The notes below the pieces were generated by a model. That model saw only the letters and a list, made by a program, of their open reading frames with translations. It was not told where the DNA came from and searched no databases. This document shows, one piece after another, positions 44,301 to 53,234 of a DNA stretch of 64,000 nucleotides. The position numbers and the translations under genes were made by a program. The stretch's first letter is position 1; each line of letters starts with the position of its first letter. Source of the stretch: Streptococcus bovimastitidis (lineage in GTDB: Bacteria > Bacillota > Bacilli > Lactobacillales > Streptococcaceae); assembly GCF_001885095.1 (NCBI RefSeq), contig NZ_LZDD01000003.1, positions 186,001 through 250,000 of the forward strand, read 5' to 3'.

Positions 44301-45719
44301 TCAGCCCATTTGGATGTTCGAGATATTTTCGGGGAGGAGTATGCTTTCCGTGCGGGTACCGTTGGTACGGTTGCGGAAAAAACTGCCTATGGTTTTGTTA
44401 AGGGCTATGAGCGTGATTTTGGTAAAATGTATAGAGATGCCGAAGTTGATCGACTAGCAGCAGGTGCTGCCGGTGTTAAACGGACAACAGGTCAGCACCC
44501 GGGTGGTATCGTTGTTATTCCAAACTACATGGATGTTTATGATTTTACACCTGTTCAATACCCAGCTGAAGATGTTACGGCTTCTTGGCAAACCACTCAC
44601 TTTAACTTCCATGATATCGATGAGAATGTCTTAAAACTTGATATCCTGGGTCATGATGACCCAACTATGATTAAAATGTTGGAAGATTTAGCAGGCATTG
44701 ATGCTAAGACCATTCCAGCTGATGATCCAGGAGTCATGGCGCTCTTCTCTGGAACAGAGATTCTAGGGGTAACGCCAGAACAAATTGGGACACCAACAGG
44801 GATGTTGGGAATTCCGGAATTCGGAACCAACTTTGTACGTGGCATGGTTAATGAGACCCATCCAACCACCTTTGCAGAACTTTTGCAGTTGTCAGGACTG
44901 TCACATGGTACCGATGTTTGGTTGGGGAATGCCCAAGACCTTATTAAAGAAGGAATTGCAACCCTAAAAACGGTTATCGGTTGTCGGGATGACATCATGG
45001 TTTACTTGATGCATGCTGGCTTAGAACCCAAAATGGCCTTTACCATTATGGAACGGGTGCGGAAGGGCATGTGGTTGAAGATTTCTGAAGATGAACGTAA
45101 TTCTTATATTCAAGCCATGCGTGAGAACAATGTGCCCGACTGGTATATTGAATCTTGTGGGAAAATCAAATACATGTTCCCTAAAGCCCATGCAGCAGCT
45201 TATGTATTAATGGCCTTGCGGGTTGCTTACTTCAAGGTACATTACCCAATCATGTATTATTGTGCTTATTTCTCTATTCGGGCTAAAGCCTTTGAATTGA
45301 AAACCATGAGTGGTGGTCTTGATGCTGTTAAAGCAAGAATGGAAGATATTGCCCTTAAACGCAAAAATAATGAAGCAACTAATGTTGAAAATGATCTCTT
45401 TACGACTCTGGAACTGGTTAATGAAATGTTGGAACGTGGCTTTAAATTTGGTAAGTTGGACCTTTATAAGAGTCATGCCCTTGAATTCCAAATTGAAGGA
45501 GATACCCTTATTCCACCTTTCGTGGCCTTAGAAGGCTTGGGTGAAAACGTGGCTAAACAAATCGTTAGGGCGCGTGAAGAAGGGGAGTTCTTATCGAAAA
45601 TGGAGTTACGTAAACGTGGCGGTGCTTCACAAACGATTGTTGAAAAGATGGATGATATGGGAATCCTGGGGAATTTACCAGAAGATAACCAATTAAGTCT
45701 TTTTGATGATTTCTTCTAA
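41316..45719 (+). CDS. polC: DNA polymerase III alpha subunit, PolC type
   Basis: This 1467-residue replicative polymerase of low-GC Gram-positive bacteria contains its own proofreading exonuclease. In order: N-terminal domain, OB domain (about 235-330), PHP domain split around the exonuclease ([17 protein letters not shown]), DEDDh exonuclease starting [11 protein letters not shown] (Asp433), a zinc-binding segment (CPNC and CPEC near 930-960), and the polymerase core with [13 protein letters not shown]. Length is the normal PolC length. Own promoter. Confidence 0.97.
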   Translation: MSDLFVKLMEQIEMPLEMRTSSAFSTADIIEVNVHSLSRLWEFHFSFAEILPIEIFRELHYRLTHTFKAADIKATFDIKADKVDYSDQDLLQAYYQEAFEHAPCNAASFKSSFASLKVSYQDGVLIIDTPQFVNNDHFKKNHIPNLVAQFEAFGFGQMAIEMVSNQEMTEAMKHSFVSNRQAILEKAVQENLEAQRSLEAMQPPAEEASDKQPSFDYKERVAQRQAGFEKASITPMIEVETEENRIVFEGMVFDVDRKTTRTGRHIINFKMTDYTSSFAMQKWAKDDDELRKFDMIAKGSWLRVQGNIENNQFTKSLTMNVQQIKEIVHHARKDLMPEGQKRVELHAHTNMSTMDALPTVESLIDTAAKWGHTAIAITDHGNVQSFPHGYHRARKAGIKAIFGIEANIVEDKVPISYDPIDMDLHEATYVVFDVETTGLSAMNNDLIQIAASKMYKGNIIEQFDEFINPGHPLSSFTTELTGITDNHLVGAKPLLQVLEEFQAFCQDTVLVAHNASFDIGFMNANYERNNLPLITQPVIDTLEFARNLYPEYKRHGLGPLTKRFQVSLDHHHMANYDAEATGRLLFIFLKEAREKHGLTNLMDLNTKLVAEDSYKKARIKHATIYVQNQTGLKNIFKLVSLSNVKYFEGVPRIPRTVLDQYRQGLLLGTACSEGEVFDAVLTKGVDAAVEVAKYYDFIEIMPPALYQPLIARELVKDQAGIEQAILDLVEVGRRLNKPVIATGNVHYIEPEEAIYREIIVRALGQGAMINRTIGRGEGAQPAPLPEAHFRTTNEMLDDFAFLGNDLAYQVVVQNSQDFADRIEAVEVVKGDLYTPFIDKAEETVAELTYQKAFEIYGNPLPDIIDLRIEKELTSILGNGFAVIYLASQMLVNRSNERGYLVGSRGSVGSSFVATMIGITEVNPMPPHYVCPNCQHSEFITDGSVGSGYDLADKNCPECGTAYKKDGQDIPFETFLGFDGDKVPDIDLNFSGDDQPSAHLDVRDIFGEEYAFRAGTVGTVAEKTAYGFVKGYERDFGKMYRDAEVDRLAAGAAGVKRTTGQHPGGIVVIPNYMDVYDFTPVQYPAEDVTASWQTTHFNFHDIDENVLKLDILGHDDPTMIKMLEDLAGIDAKTIPADDPGVMALFSGTEILGVTPEQIGTPTGMLGIPEFGTNFVRGMVNETHPTTFAELLQLSGLSHGTDVWLGNAQDLIKEGIATLKTVIGCRDDIMVYLMHAGLEPKMAFTIMERVRKGMWLKISEDERNSYIQAMRENNVPDWYIESCGKIKYMFPKAHAAAYVLMALRVAYFKVHYPIMYYCAYFSIRAKAFELKTMSGGLDAVKARMEDIALKRKNNEATNVENDLFTTLELVNEMLERGFKFGKLDLYKSHALEFQIEGDTLIPPFVALEGLGENVAKQIVRAREEGEFLSKMELRKRGGASQTIVEKMDDMGILGNLPEDNQLSLFDDFF

Positions 45720-45765
45720 AAAAACAATTATCTTAAAAAATCTTCTATGAACGAAAGAAAACAAG

Positions 45766-45796
45766 TTGATTGCGTTTATTACTAATTAGTTATAAA
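45766..45796 (+). promoter_or_regulatory. marR promoter and operator
   Basis: TTGATT (45766-45771) and TATAAA (45791-45796) frame the palindrome ACTAATTAGT (45781-45790). The same core occurs at the promoters of the two downstream genes, which suggests autoregulation. Confidence 0.65.
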
Positions 45797-45824
45797 ATAA
45801 GTCCATAAAAGGAAAGGAGGCAAT

Positions 45825-46250
45825 ATGGGAACATTTAAAAATTCAGCAGTAAAATCAATGGTTGTTATGCGTAAGGCATTCCGGACTATTGATGCCAAAG
45901 TTTCTGAAAGCTATAAAGACTTTGAACTAACCCCAACACAATTTGCAGTACTGGATGTCTTAAATGCAAAAGGAACCCTTAAAATTGGTGAACTCATCAA
46001 TAGCATGTTGGCAACATCAGGTAATATGACCGTTGTTATCAAAAACATGGAGAAAAAGGGTTGGGTTGAACGGATCATGTGTCCAAATGACAAACGCTCT
46101 TTCCTTGTTAGCTTAACGGAGGATGGCAAAGCAGTTATCGAGAAAGCTTTACCTCAACATATCAGTCGTGTTGAAGAGACCTTTTCCGTACTGACAGAAG
46201 CAGAGCAAGAAGAACTCATTAGACTTTTAAAAAAATTTAAAAATTCCTGA
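45825..46250 (+). CDS. MarR-family transcriptional regulator
   Basis: This 141-residue winged-helix dimeric regulator shows the MarR recognition helix LINSMLATSGNMTVVIKNMEKKG (in parts) and the wing with NDKRSFLVSLTEDG. Cys at about residue 87 (IMCPNDKRS) precedes the wing and could sense thiol-reactive compounds, as in the MhqR/YodB-type regulators; that is inference. A matching operator precedes this gene and each of the two flavoenzyme genes that follow, so it most likely represses all three. Confidence 0.88.
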   Translation: MGTFKNSAVKSMVVMRKAFRTIDAKVSESYKDFELTPTQFAVLDVLNAKGTLKIGELINSMLATSGNMTVVIKNMEKKGWVERIMCPNDKRSFLVSLTEDGKAVIEKALPQHISRVEETFSVLTEAEQEELIRLLKKFKNS

Positions 46251-46260
46251 GTCATTTCTT

Positions 46261-46302
46261 TCGACTTTACTAATTAGTAATAATATAATTACTACATAGT
46301 AA
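46261..46302 (+). promoter_or_regulatory. nitroreductase promoter with two MarR operators
   Basis: TCGACT (46261-46266), 17-bp spacer, TATAAT (46284-46289). The perfect palindrome TTACTAATTAGTAA (46267-46280) fills most of the spacer. A second near-palindrome TTACTACATAGTAA (46289-46302) follows the -10, 22 bp away centre to centre. Confidence 0.8.
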
Positions 46303-46357
46303 TAAAAAAGAGTGTTACAGACATTCTTTCATAGCCACAATTTCATAGGAGAAAAAC

Positions 46358-46972
46358 ATGTCATTTTTACAAGAATTAAAAAACCGTCGCACAATCTACG
46401 CTTTAGGTCGTAATGTTGAAGCTTCAAACGAACAAATCGCTGAAGTGATTAAAGAAGCTATCCGTCAATCACCATCAGCATTTAACAGTCAAACAACACG
46501 CGCTGTTATCTTGTTTGATGAGCAAGTGACAAACTTCTGGAATACATTAGTAGCTACTGACTTAGAAGCTACAATGAAAGAACAGGGTGTTCCTGAAGAA
46601 GCAATCGCTGGAACTAAAGAAAAATTAGCTAGCTTTGGAGCTGCTAAAGGGACAGTATTGTTATTTGAAGACCAAGACGTTGTTAAAGGCTTGCAAGAAC
46701 AATTTGCGCTTTACGCTGATAACTTCCCAGTTTGGTCTGAACAAGCTTCAGGTATCTCAACTGTCAATGCATGGACTGCACTTTCAGCTGAACTTGGTTT
46801 AGGTGCTAACCTACAACATTACAATCCAGTTATTGATGCATCAGTTGCTAAAGCATTTGAAGTTCCTGCTTCATGGAAACTTCGTGGTCAATTGAACTTT
46901 GGTTCAATCGAAGCTGCAGCTGGCGATAAAGAATTTATGGCTGACGAAGATCGTTTTAAAGTTTTTAACTAA
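46358..46972 (+). CDS. nitroreductase-family flavoprotein
   Basis: This 204-residue FMN-dependent oxidoreductase resembles the Frm2/nitroreductase-like group. The N-terminal flavin-phosphate region reads KNRRTIYALG and SPSAFNSQTTRAV. The WSEQASGISTVNAWTALSAELGLGANLQHYN segment is conserved in the group. It probably reduces nitro compounds or quinones with NAD(P)H. Control by the adjacent MarR protein is suggested by the operators; own transcript. Confidence 0.85.
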   Translation: MSFLQELKNRRTIYALGRNVEASNEQIAEVIKEAIRQSPSAFNSQTTRAVILFDEQVTNFWNTLVATDLEATMKEQGVPEEAIAGTKEKLASFGAAKGTVLLFEDQDVVKGLQEQFALYADNFPVWSEQASGISTVNAWTALSAELGLGANLQHYNPVIDASVAKAFEVPASWKLRGQLNFGSIEAAAGDKEFMADEDRFKVFN

Positions 46973-47058
46973 TTTTTAGAAGTCTTCTAAACTATTAATG
47001 TCTATTGATAAGAAGTTGAGCACTTTGCCCAACTTCTTATTTTTATGAGTTAAATTGA

Positions 47059-47121
47059 TTGACTTTACTAACTAGTAATAATATAATTACTACATAGTAT
47101 TAATGAGTTGCTGATTAGTAA
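47059..47121 (+). promoter_or_regulatory. flavin reductase promoter with three MarR operators
   Basis: TTGACT (47059-47064), 17-bp spacer, TATAAT (47082-47087). Operator-like sites lie at 47065-47078 (TTACTAACTAGTAA), 47087-47100 (TTACTACATAGTAT) and 47108-47121 (TTGCTGATTAGTAA), 21-22 bp apart. The first 45 bases differ from the nitroreductase promoter at only three positions. Confidence 0.8.
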
Positions 47122-47140
47122 CGAAATAAAAGGAGACAAT

Positions 47141-47743
47141 ATGTCTATCATTGCTAAACTTAAAGGTTTTTTTAAAGGAGAAAAAGAAGTGAAAAATATT
47201 CTATTTATCGACGGTTCTTTACGTAAAGGGTCATTCAACCATCAGTTAGCTCAAGCAACTGAAGAAATTTTAGCTGGTAAAGCTAACGTGACTTATTTAG
47301 ATTGGGCACAAGTTCCTGTATTCAGTCAAGATCTTGAAGCAAATGCTCCAGAATCTGTCGTTAAAGTTCGTGAAGCTATCCAAGCTGCAGATGCTATTTG
47401 GATTTTCTCACCAGTTTACAACTTCTCAATTCCTGGTTCAGTGAAAAACTTACTTGACTGGGCATCACGCGCACTTGATTTATCAGATACAACTGGTCCT
47501 TCAGCAATCGGCGGTAAAGTCTTAACTGTTTCATCAGTTGCTAACGCAGGTCATGAACCAATGTTTGCCATCTACAAAGATTTAATTCCATTTATCCGTA
47601 CAACTTCAGCTGGTGAGTTTACAAAAGCTACTGTTAACCCTGAAGCATGGGGAACTGGTGTGCTTGAAATTTCTGATGAAACGAAAGCAAGCTTGTCAGC
47701 TCAAGCAGATGCTCTTTTAGCAGCTATCTCAACAGAAGCTTAA
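47141..47743 (+). CDS. NADPH-dependent FMN reductase / quinone reductase family protein
   Basis: This 200-residue flavodoxin-fold reductase has the FMN phosphate loop DGSLRKGSFNHQLA (about residues 28-41), then SPVYNFSIPGSVKNLLDW typical of the NADPH-dependent FMN reductase/azoreductase group. I choose ATG at 47141 after AAAGGAG; the upstream in-frame codon lies inside an operator. An N-terminal basic extension (MSIIAKLKGFFKGEKEV) precedes the fold. It likely detoxifies quinones or azo compounds together with the nitroreductase. Confidence 0.85.
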   Translation: MSIIAKLKGFFKGEKEVKNILFIDGSLRKGSFNHQLAQATEEILAGKANVTYLDWAQVPVFSQDLEANAPESVVKVREAIQAADAIWIFSPVYNFSIPGSVKNLLDWASRALDLSDTTGPSAIGGKVLTVSSVANAGHEPMFAIYKDLIPFIRTTSAGEFTKATVNPEAWGTGVLEISDETKASLSAQADALLAAISTEA

Positions 47744-47793
47744 GTGTAATTCTCCCTAAATAATCCACACATACAATCCCCCCAAAAAAAAAG

Positions 47794-47825
47794 AAAATCT
47801 CAGTTCAAGCGAACTGAGATTTTTT
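47794..47825. terminator. bidirectional terminator
   Basis: AAAATCTCAGTTC and GAACTGAGATTTT pair perfectly around a 4-nt loop, between the convergent flavin reductase and def genes. Confidence 0.88.
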
Positions 47826-47826
47826 A

Positions 47827-48441
47827 TTATTCAATAATTAACATACCTTCTTTAATAGCAAATGGATTGTCTTGATTGATGCGGTCATAGAACATAATGC
47901 CGTTAATATGATCGATTTCATGTTGAACAACAATGGCATTATAACCTTTGAGTTTGATGCGTTTTTTCTCACCGTCTTTAGTGAAGTAGTCAACAGTGAC
48001 ACGTGAATGTCTGACTACATAACCTTCCACTAAACGGTCGACAGACAAACACCCTTCTCCATCAGCGAGTGCTGCATCTTGAACAGCATGGGCCACAATT
48101 TTGGGGTTATACATAATTTCTTGAAGACTATAGGCTTCTTTCGGTGGATTGCCTTCTGCGTCTTCCATGTTAGGTACTAGGACTGCGAGGATTCGTTTGG
48201 AAATATCTAATTGCGGTGCAGCCAGTCCTACGCCTCCCCGTAAGTCTAATTTCTCAGCCATGACAGGATCTTGAGAATGTTTCAAGAATTGCATCATTTT
48301 TTCACCTAAGATGATATCTTCATCACTTAAGGGGAGGGCTACTTCTTGAGCATTTTCTCTGAGGGTAGGATTACCTTCGCGGATAATATCATCCATGGTA
48401 ATCATGTGACTAGCTTTTATAATTTTATCTTGTGCGGACAT
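47827..48441 (-). CDS. def: peptide deformylase
   Basis: This 204-residue metalloenzyme removes the formyl group from nascent proteins. The three motifs are [14 protein letters not shown] and [12 protein letters not shown]. The residues between motifs 1 and 2 match the longer type 2 form of Gram-positive bacteria. AAAGGAG precedes the ATG. A promoter TTTATA - 17 bp - TATAGT is visible upstream (48470-48498). Confidence 0.96.
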   Translation of the reverse strand: MSAQDKIIKASHMITMDDIIREGNPTLRENAQEVALPLSDEDIILGEKMMQFLKHSQDPVMAEKLDLRGGVGLAAPQLDISKRILAVLVPNMEDAEGNPPKEAYSLQEIMYNPKIVAHAVQDAALADGEGCLSVDRLVEGYVVRHSRVTVDYFTKDGEKKRIKLKGYNAIVVQHEIDHINGIMFYDRINQDNPFAIKEGMLIIE

Positions 48442-48515
48442 TATAACTCCTTTAATGTTTCATGGAAATACTATATCACAAAATAGCTGATTTATAAAGC
48501 GCAGCCAGGGACAAG

Positions 48516-49163
48516 TTAGCCAACTTTCAGGCTCTGTTCTCTTCTTTTGAAAACTTTAAAGCTTTTATTTTCCCAGAAAAGGGGTTGGAAAAAGGAGAAT
48601 GAGGACATGGCTAGGCATAAGGAAGCGAGGATGTCTGTTGGGAAATGATCCCGGAGGTAGACACGCGAGAAAAGAAGTGCCAAAGTCATGAGCAGTGCGC
48701 CACATCTCATGAGAGCGGCGGAAGTGTCTTTATGGCCAGCTAGTAGGACTAAGAGGACTTGGAAAAAAAGAATCATACAGATACTATGACCACTAGGGAA
48801 GCTAAAGCCAGTATCGGGGAAAAGTTGAAAATGAGGTCTGCTTCTGTGGATGAGATGTTTCAGCACCAGGGCCATGGCGCTGGTTCCAAAATAAAAAGTA
48901 GCCAAGTAGATGCTTTTAGTGACCTGATGCCGGTTAAGGATAAGTAAGATGGTCGCTAATACACTTACGATTAATGGGCTAGCAATACTAGAAACATAAA
49001 TCATGAATGTAGTTAAGTTATGGCTATCACTTATAGCGACTAGGTTAAAGATAGCATTGTCTAGATAGTGAATCATGGCAGAGTTGTTGCTGACGCCAAG
49101 TGTTAGTAAGAAAAAGAGGCCACTATAAAGTAAGGTGACCTTTCTAAAAATAAGTTTGGTCAT
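48516..49163 (-). CDS. PAP2-superfamily membrane phosphatase
   Basis: This 215-residue membrane protein has about six hydrophobic segments and the three acid-phosphatase motifs: KHLIHRSRP, PSGH, and SRVYLRDHFPTD. It may dephosphorylate undecaprenyl pyrophosphate or another lipid phosphate at the outer membrane face. Monocistronic. Confidence 0.88.
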   Translation of the reverse strand: MTKLIFRKVTLLYSGLFFLLTLGVSNNSAMIHYLDNAIFNLVAISDSHNLTTFMIYVSSIASPLIVSVLATILLILNRHQVTKSIYLATFYFGTSAMALVLKHLIHRSRPHFQLFPDTGFSFPSGHSICMILFFQVLLVLLAGHKDTSAALMRCGALLMTLALLFSRVYLRDHFPTDILASLCLAMSSFSFFQPLFWENKSFKVFKRREQSLKVG

Positions 49164-49327
49164 TTTTGCTCCTTTAATTGCTATAGCATATCCCAGTTAG
49201 CTTAAATAAAACAAAAATAGTAGAAAGTGGAATGCGACTTTAAGTTTCTTTTTAGGAAGGGCCATAAAACCATCAAACATAGGGATTGACGACCTCGAAG
49301 GATTGTTATCAGACCAACCTGATTTGA

Positions 49328-49356
49328 TTGACAAGGCTTCCAAAGAAGCTTATAAT
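49328..49356 (+). promoter_or_regulatory. consensus promoter of the small membrane protein gene
   Basis: TTGACA, 17-bp spacer, TATAAT: a perfect match to the housekeeping consensus, about 55 nt before the start codon. Confidence 0.8.
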
Positions 49357-49410
49357 GTGCTTATCATTTTAAGAAAATACGTCAGAAAATAGATAGAAAG
49401 TAGGCTAAGA

Positions 49411-49743
49411 ATGGAAGGAATTATTGCACTTGTTTTTATGGTAGGCTTGGGCTGTGCTTTGTATTCAGCCTTTAAAGCGAAGCTTTGGGTAACCAAAACC
49501 TTAGGTTATGATTATTATATTCGTTTTGTCGGCATGAGTGAGGGAATCGATCTAAAAGAGAGTCCAAAAATCATGAAAAAAATCAAGATTGTTTCAGGGT
49601 CTAAGTCGCAAATGTCTTATTCTGTCCAATCTTTACTCAACGATCATGCCTTGAAAGAATTAATTATGGCTGAATTTGACTTACGTAGTGATCAAGTGAT
49701 TATTCAATCTGAACAATTATCTGGTGTTCTCGGTATGGTTTAA
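49411..49743 (+). CDS. small membrane-anchored protein of unknown function
   Basis: This 110-residue protein has one N-terminal membrane helix (about 4-22). The rest is a soluble domain of about 85 residues (residue pattern LKESPKIMKKIKIVSG..., ending in LSGVLGMV). I do not recognise a family. The start follows AGAAAGTAGG, and a perfect consensus promoter suggests strong expression. A candidate small RNA lies directly downstream. Confidence 0.7.
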   Translation: MEGIIALVFMVGLGCALYSAFKAKLWVTKTLGYDYYIRFVGMSEGIDLKESPKIMKKIKIVSGSKSQMSYSVQSLLNDHALKELIMAEFDLRSDQVIIQSEQLSGVLGMV

Positions 49744-49815
49744 AAGCTTGTTTGTTTTATTCCGTACAAGTTGTTATCAGAATAGACAAGTTATCATATT
49801 ATTTGCAAAAAGATA

Positions 49816-49933
49816 TTGTATATTAGATTGTCTTTAGTTATAATACTACTATCTCCAAACAATATAATCCTCAGTTGAGAGAGAGGATGATAAGACAAAT
49901 TTTAAAAGGTCCTTTCTTGAGGACCTTTTTACT
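49816..49933 (+). ncRNA. candidate small RNA with its own promoter and terminator
   Basis: TTGTAT (49816-49821), 17-bp spacer and TATAAT (49839-49844) predict a start near 49851. A hairpin ATCCTC...GAGGAT (about 49867-49888) and a strong terminator, AAAAGGTCCT/AGGACCTTTT (49903-49930) with a T run, follow. The transcript would be about 80 nt. No gene lies on this strand between 49743 and the convergent ppk gene, so the promoter has no coding target. A short frame starting ATGATAAGA runs through the terminator and is unlikely to be translated. Confidence 0.55.
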
Positions 49934-49967
49934 TTTTATAAAAGGGGTATTAAGATATTACCTGTCT

Positions 49968-49994
49968 TAAAAATAAGGCTCAGCCTCATTTTTT
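49968..49994 (-). terminator. ppk terminator
   Basis: On the minus strand ATGAGGC pairs with GCCTTAT (one G-U) around TGA and is followed by five T. Confidence 0.65.
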
Positions 49995-52122
49995 ATTTTA
50001 AGCGATTGCGTAATCGGTTAAAGAACTGATTGATTGGTTTCTTATTGGCTTTGTTTTGAATTTCCTGCAAGCGAATTTGTTTTTGGAAGTTCTTTTCGGC
50101 ATCTTTGATAAAAGAATCTTGCGCTGAAAAGGGTTTTTGCCCTTTAATTGGAGGTATCATTTCATAAAGTCCAGTGGATGAGACTTTACGTCCTTTTAAG
50201 GTATCTGAAAATTGACGGTTCATGTAAGTTATTATCCGTTGTTTGATTTTGGGATCATAAACTGGTGCGGCAATCTCAACCCGTTCTTCCATATTTCGGG
50301 TCATCAGGTCAGCTGATGAAATATACATGCGCATGTCTTTGTCTTTACCGAAAATATAAACACGTGGGTGTTCCAAGAAACGGCCGACGATGCTATGGAT
50401 TTCAATATTTTCAGTCACTCCAGGGATTCCTGGAATCAAGCAAGTAATACCACGGATGATTAATTTAACGGGTACTCTGGCTTTAGAAGCTTCCACCAAC
50501 TTATCAATGAAGACTAAATCAGTAAAGGAATTAAATTTGAAGAACAGATAGCCGTCTGGTCCCTTAGCGATTTCGCGGTCAATCAATTCTAAGAATTGTT
50601 GGCGAAGACTAGTTGGTGCTTGTAAGAGATGTTTGTATTTACCATTCAAATTACCTAAGGACAGATGGGTGAAGAAGTCGTTAGCATCCAAACCAATTTC
50701 GGGATTAGCTGTTAGCAATGAAAAGTCAGTGTAAATTTTAGACGTTTTTTCATTGTAATTACCTGTTCCTAATTGGGTAATAAAATGAATATTTTCTGAA
50801 CGGTCCTTGAAAATAGCCAGACAGACCTTAGAGTGGGTTTTATATTCTTCAAAACCATAGATAACGTGACAGCCGGCTTTTTCTAAAATTCCAGCATAAT
50901 TAATATTGGACTCTTCGTCGAAGCGGGCTTTTAATTCCATCAGAACGGTCACATCAATCCCATTCTCAGCGGCCTTAATCAACTGCTCAACGATTTTAGA
51001 TTGTGAAGCAAGGCGATAGATGGTGATTTTGATAGCACGACACTCGGGGTCTTCGGCCATCTCGCTTAAGAGTGCAACGAATCCTTCAATATCTTCATAA
51101 GGATAGGAAAGCAATTGGTCTTCTTGGCGAATCTTGTTGATAATGGAATGGGTGTATTTGAAGGGATTATAGGCGTTAATCTTTGGATAGAGCAGGTCGT
51201 TTTTGACAGCAGAAGGCACGATATCCATCATTGGGAAAACAAAATCCATACTCAATGGTGTTTGGCTGACCATATAATGGGCATCATCTAGACCTAATTT
51301 CTCAAATAAGAAGGCCTTACTAGTCTCAGAAAGAGGACCTTGTGACTCCAGACGAACAATGTTGAGACGTTTGCGCTTTTTAACAATGGCTTTCATAAAG
51401 TCTTTGTAATTGTCAAACAGGTCGTTGTTTTCATTATCCGTACTTAAGTCAGTATTACGAGTAACAGCAATGATTGTCTTAGTAAGGACATTATAGCCTT
51501 CAAAAATCTTTTCAATTTTATGGAGAATCAGATTCTCAGTTAAGATGAAGTCCACCTGGTGGCCTGGCAAACTAAGGACCTGCTGGGATTTTTCTGACAT
51601 TGGCAATAATCCAAACATGGTCTGACCATCACGTTCCAATTCTGTCAGTACATAACGCTTGTTATTTTCCAAGAAGGGAAGTGGGTGGCTCATGTCAATG
51701 ATTTGAGGCGACATCAATTCATCAACACGTTGCTTGAAGAATTTATTTGCAAATTGTTTTTGTTCCTGATTGAGTTCTGGATAGGTTAAATGACGAATAT
51801 GGTAATTTTTTAAATCTTCTAAGGTATCTTGATAAATTTGATCACGCTTTTGATAGAGGTCGGGCATCATGCTCAAGATTAAATCAACCTGTTGGGCAGC
51901 AGTCATATCTGACTTATTATCGATTTTATGCTTTTTCATCAACATTAAATCGTGGAGGGTTCCAACCCGAACCATAAAGAATTCATCTAAATTACTCGTA
52001 AAGATGGCAATGAATTTGAGTTTTTCTAAGAGGGGAACTTCTGAAGCTTGAGCTTCTAAAAGAACTCTCTCGTTAAAATGTAACCATGCCACCTCGCGGT
52101 TTTGCATGTATTTGTTTGTCAT
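49993..52122 (-). CDS. ppk: polyphosphate kinase 1
   Basis: This 709-residue enzyme makes polyphosphate from ATP. The four-domain PPK1 order is seen: N-terminal REVAWLHFNERVLLEA, head domain, and two phospholipase-D-like C domains. The autophosphorylated His is in EYKTHSKVCL, and the second conserved His is in EHPRVYIF. Length is typical. It is downstream of ppx with a 17-bp gap, so one operon handles polyphosphate synthesis and breakdown. Confidence 0.96.
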   Translation of the reverse strand: MTNKYMQNREVAWLHFNERVLLEAQASEVPLLEKLKFIAIFTSNLDEFFMVRVGTLHDLMLMKKHKIDNKSDMTAAQQVDLILSMMPDLYQKRDQIYQDTLEDLKNYHIRHLTYPELNQEQKQFANKFFKQRVDELMSPQIIDMSHPLPFLENNKRYVLTELERDGQTMFGLLPMSEKSQQVLSLPGHQVDFILTENLILHKIEKIFEGYNVLTKTIIAVTRNTDLSTDNENNDLFDNYKDFMKAIVKKRKRLNIVRLESQGPLSETSKAFLFEKLGLDDAHYMVSQTPLSMDFVFPMMDIVPSAVKNDLLYPKINAYNPFKYTHSIINKIRQEDQLLSYPYEDIEGFVALLSEMAEDPECRAIKITIYRLASQSKIVEQLIKAAENGIDVTVLMELKARFDEESNINYAGILEKAGCHVIYGFEEYKTHSKVCLAIFKDRSENIHFITQLGTGNYNEKTSKIYTDFSLLTANPEIGLDANDFFTHLSLGNLNGKYKHLLQAPTSLRQQFLELIDREIAKGPDGYLFFKFNSFTDLVFIDKLVEASKARVPVKLIIRGITCLIPGIPGVTENIEIHSIVGRFLEHPRVYIFGKDKDMRMYISSADLMTRNMEERVEIAAPVYDPKIKQRIITYMNRQFSDTLKGRKVSSTGLYEMIPPIKGQKPFSAQDSFIKDAEKNFQKQIRLQEIQNKANKKPINQFFNRLRNRLK

Positions 52123-52139
52123 AGTAAAGCTCCTCTAGC

Positions 52140-53051
52140 TCAGGCCTTTGAGCTATTTTTCATTTCTTTGAGACTATTAATGAGGTAACCTTCGCGGATA
52201 CCTTTATTTGAAATACGGATTGTTTTGATGCCAAAGTCTTTGCAGACTTCCATTAAAATAATGACACCAGGTGTCAAGGTGTGAACACGATCAGGAGCCA
52301 CTTTAAAGACATTAACCATGGTCTTTTTGTCTTTTTTCAGTAGTTTTTTCGAAAGTGTTTTTAGTTGATCTAGGCTAAATTCTAATGGGCTATCATTGTC
52401 TTCATTTTTCTGGATGACTTTACCAATGGCCCGCACACTACCCCCAATACCGATAATGGTGTCAAAGTTAGGGAGTTTATCACTAGTCTTTTTAAGTGTC
52501 TTTTTCACTTTTTCAGACATCTGGTTGCATTCGTCTTGGCTTGGTAAAATGTCATCGACATATTTTTTATAGAAAGATAAGGAACCGTCTGAGAGGTTAA
52601 AGTCTTTAACAATGGCCTCATCTTTAAAAATGGCAATTTCAGTTGAGCCGCCCCCGATATCGATTGAAAGGCCGTCTGAGTGACCGTAAACTTCTTCAAT
52701 CCCGATATGACCTAATCGTGCTTCCTCACTTTGTTTTAAAAGGTCAATTGTGATATCTAATTCGTCTTTAACTTCTTTGATGACAGCGTCTTGGTTACTA
52801 ACATTACGAAGTGAAGCAGTAGCGAAGAAGTGAACAGCATCAAGTTTGACAAAAGTAGTAACTTTTTGAATGGATTTTAGGGTTGTTTTTAAGGTTTCAA
52901 CACCATCCTTGTTTAATTGGTCATCTTCCACATAAGAAGCCAAACTTGCTGTGTATTTTTTGGTAAAAAGAATTGAATAGTCTTTTCCTTCAAGATGGTA
53001 AATGTTCATCCGAATCGTATTAGATCCGATATCAATGATTGCAATATTCAT
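52140..53051 (-). CDS. ppx: exopolyphosphatase (Ppx/GppA family)
   Basis: This 303-residue enzyme of the ASKHA fold hydrolyses terminal phosphates of polyphosphate, and perhaps pppGpp. Seen motifs are IDIGSNTIRMNI (phosphate 1), SIDIGGGSTEIAI (phosphate 2) and GIGGSVRAIGK. It is of the short form, lacking the C-terminal HD domain of E. coli Ppx. First gene of the ppx-ppk operon. Confidence 0.93.
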   Translation of the reverse strand: MNIAIIDIGSNTIRMNIYHLEGKDYSILFTKKYTASLASYVEDDQLNKDGVETLKTTLKSIQKVTTFVKLDAVHFFATASLRNVSNQDAVIKEVKDELDITIDLLKQSEEARLGHIGIEEVYGHSDGLSIDIGGGSTEIAIFKDEAIVKDFNLSDGSLSFYKKYVDDILPSQDECNQMSEKVKKTLKKTSDKLPNFDTIIGIGGSVRAIGKVIQKNEDNDSPLEFSLDQLKTLSKKLLKKDKKTMVNVFKVAPDRVHTLTPGVIILMEVCKDFGIKTIRISNKGIREGYLINSLKEMKNSSKA

Positions 53052-53071
53052 AGTATTCTCCTTTATATATT

Positions 53072-53132
53072 ATTATAGATGAAAAATAGAATGTATTGTT
53101 CGGTTTTATCTAATTTTTACAAAAATTTTACA
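53072..53132 (-). promoter_or_regulatory. ppx-ppk promoter with Pho-box-like repeats
   Basis: Minus-strand TATAAT (53072-53077) has only a poor -35. Farther upstream TTTACA occurs at 53116-53121 and 53127-53132 (plus-strand reading), 11 bp apart. PhoP of Bacillus binds TTAACA-like repeats with about 11-bp period, so a phosphate-response site is possible. Confidence 0.45.
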
Positions 53133-53234
53133 ATTGAAAGCACCCACTTTTTCAAGGGGTGCCTATTTTCATAAAATAATCCTAGATGGCACAAGGAAAG
53201 CTTTTAATAGGAGCAAAGCTAAAGTTAGTTCGCA

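Noticed and set aside
49888..49974. Short frame starting ATGATAAGA after GAGAGAGG
   Set aside because: The purine stretch is too close to the ATG, and the frame reads through a strong terminator hairpin.
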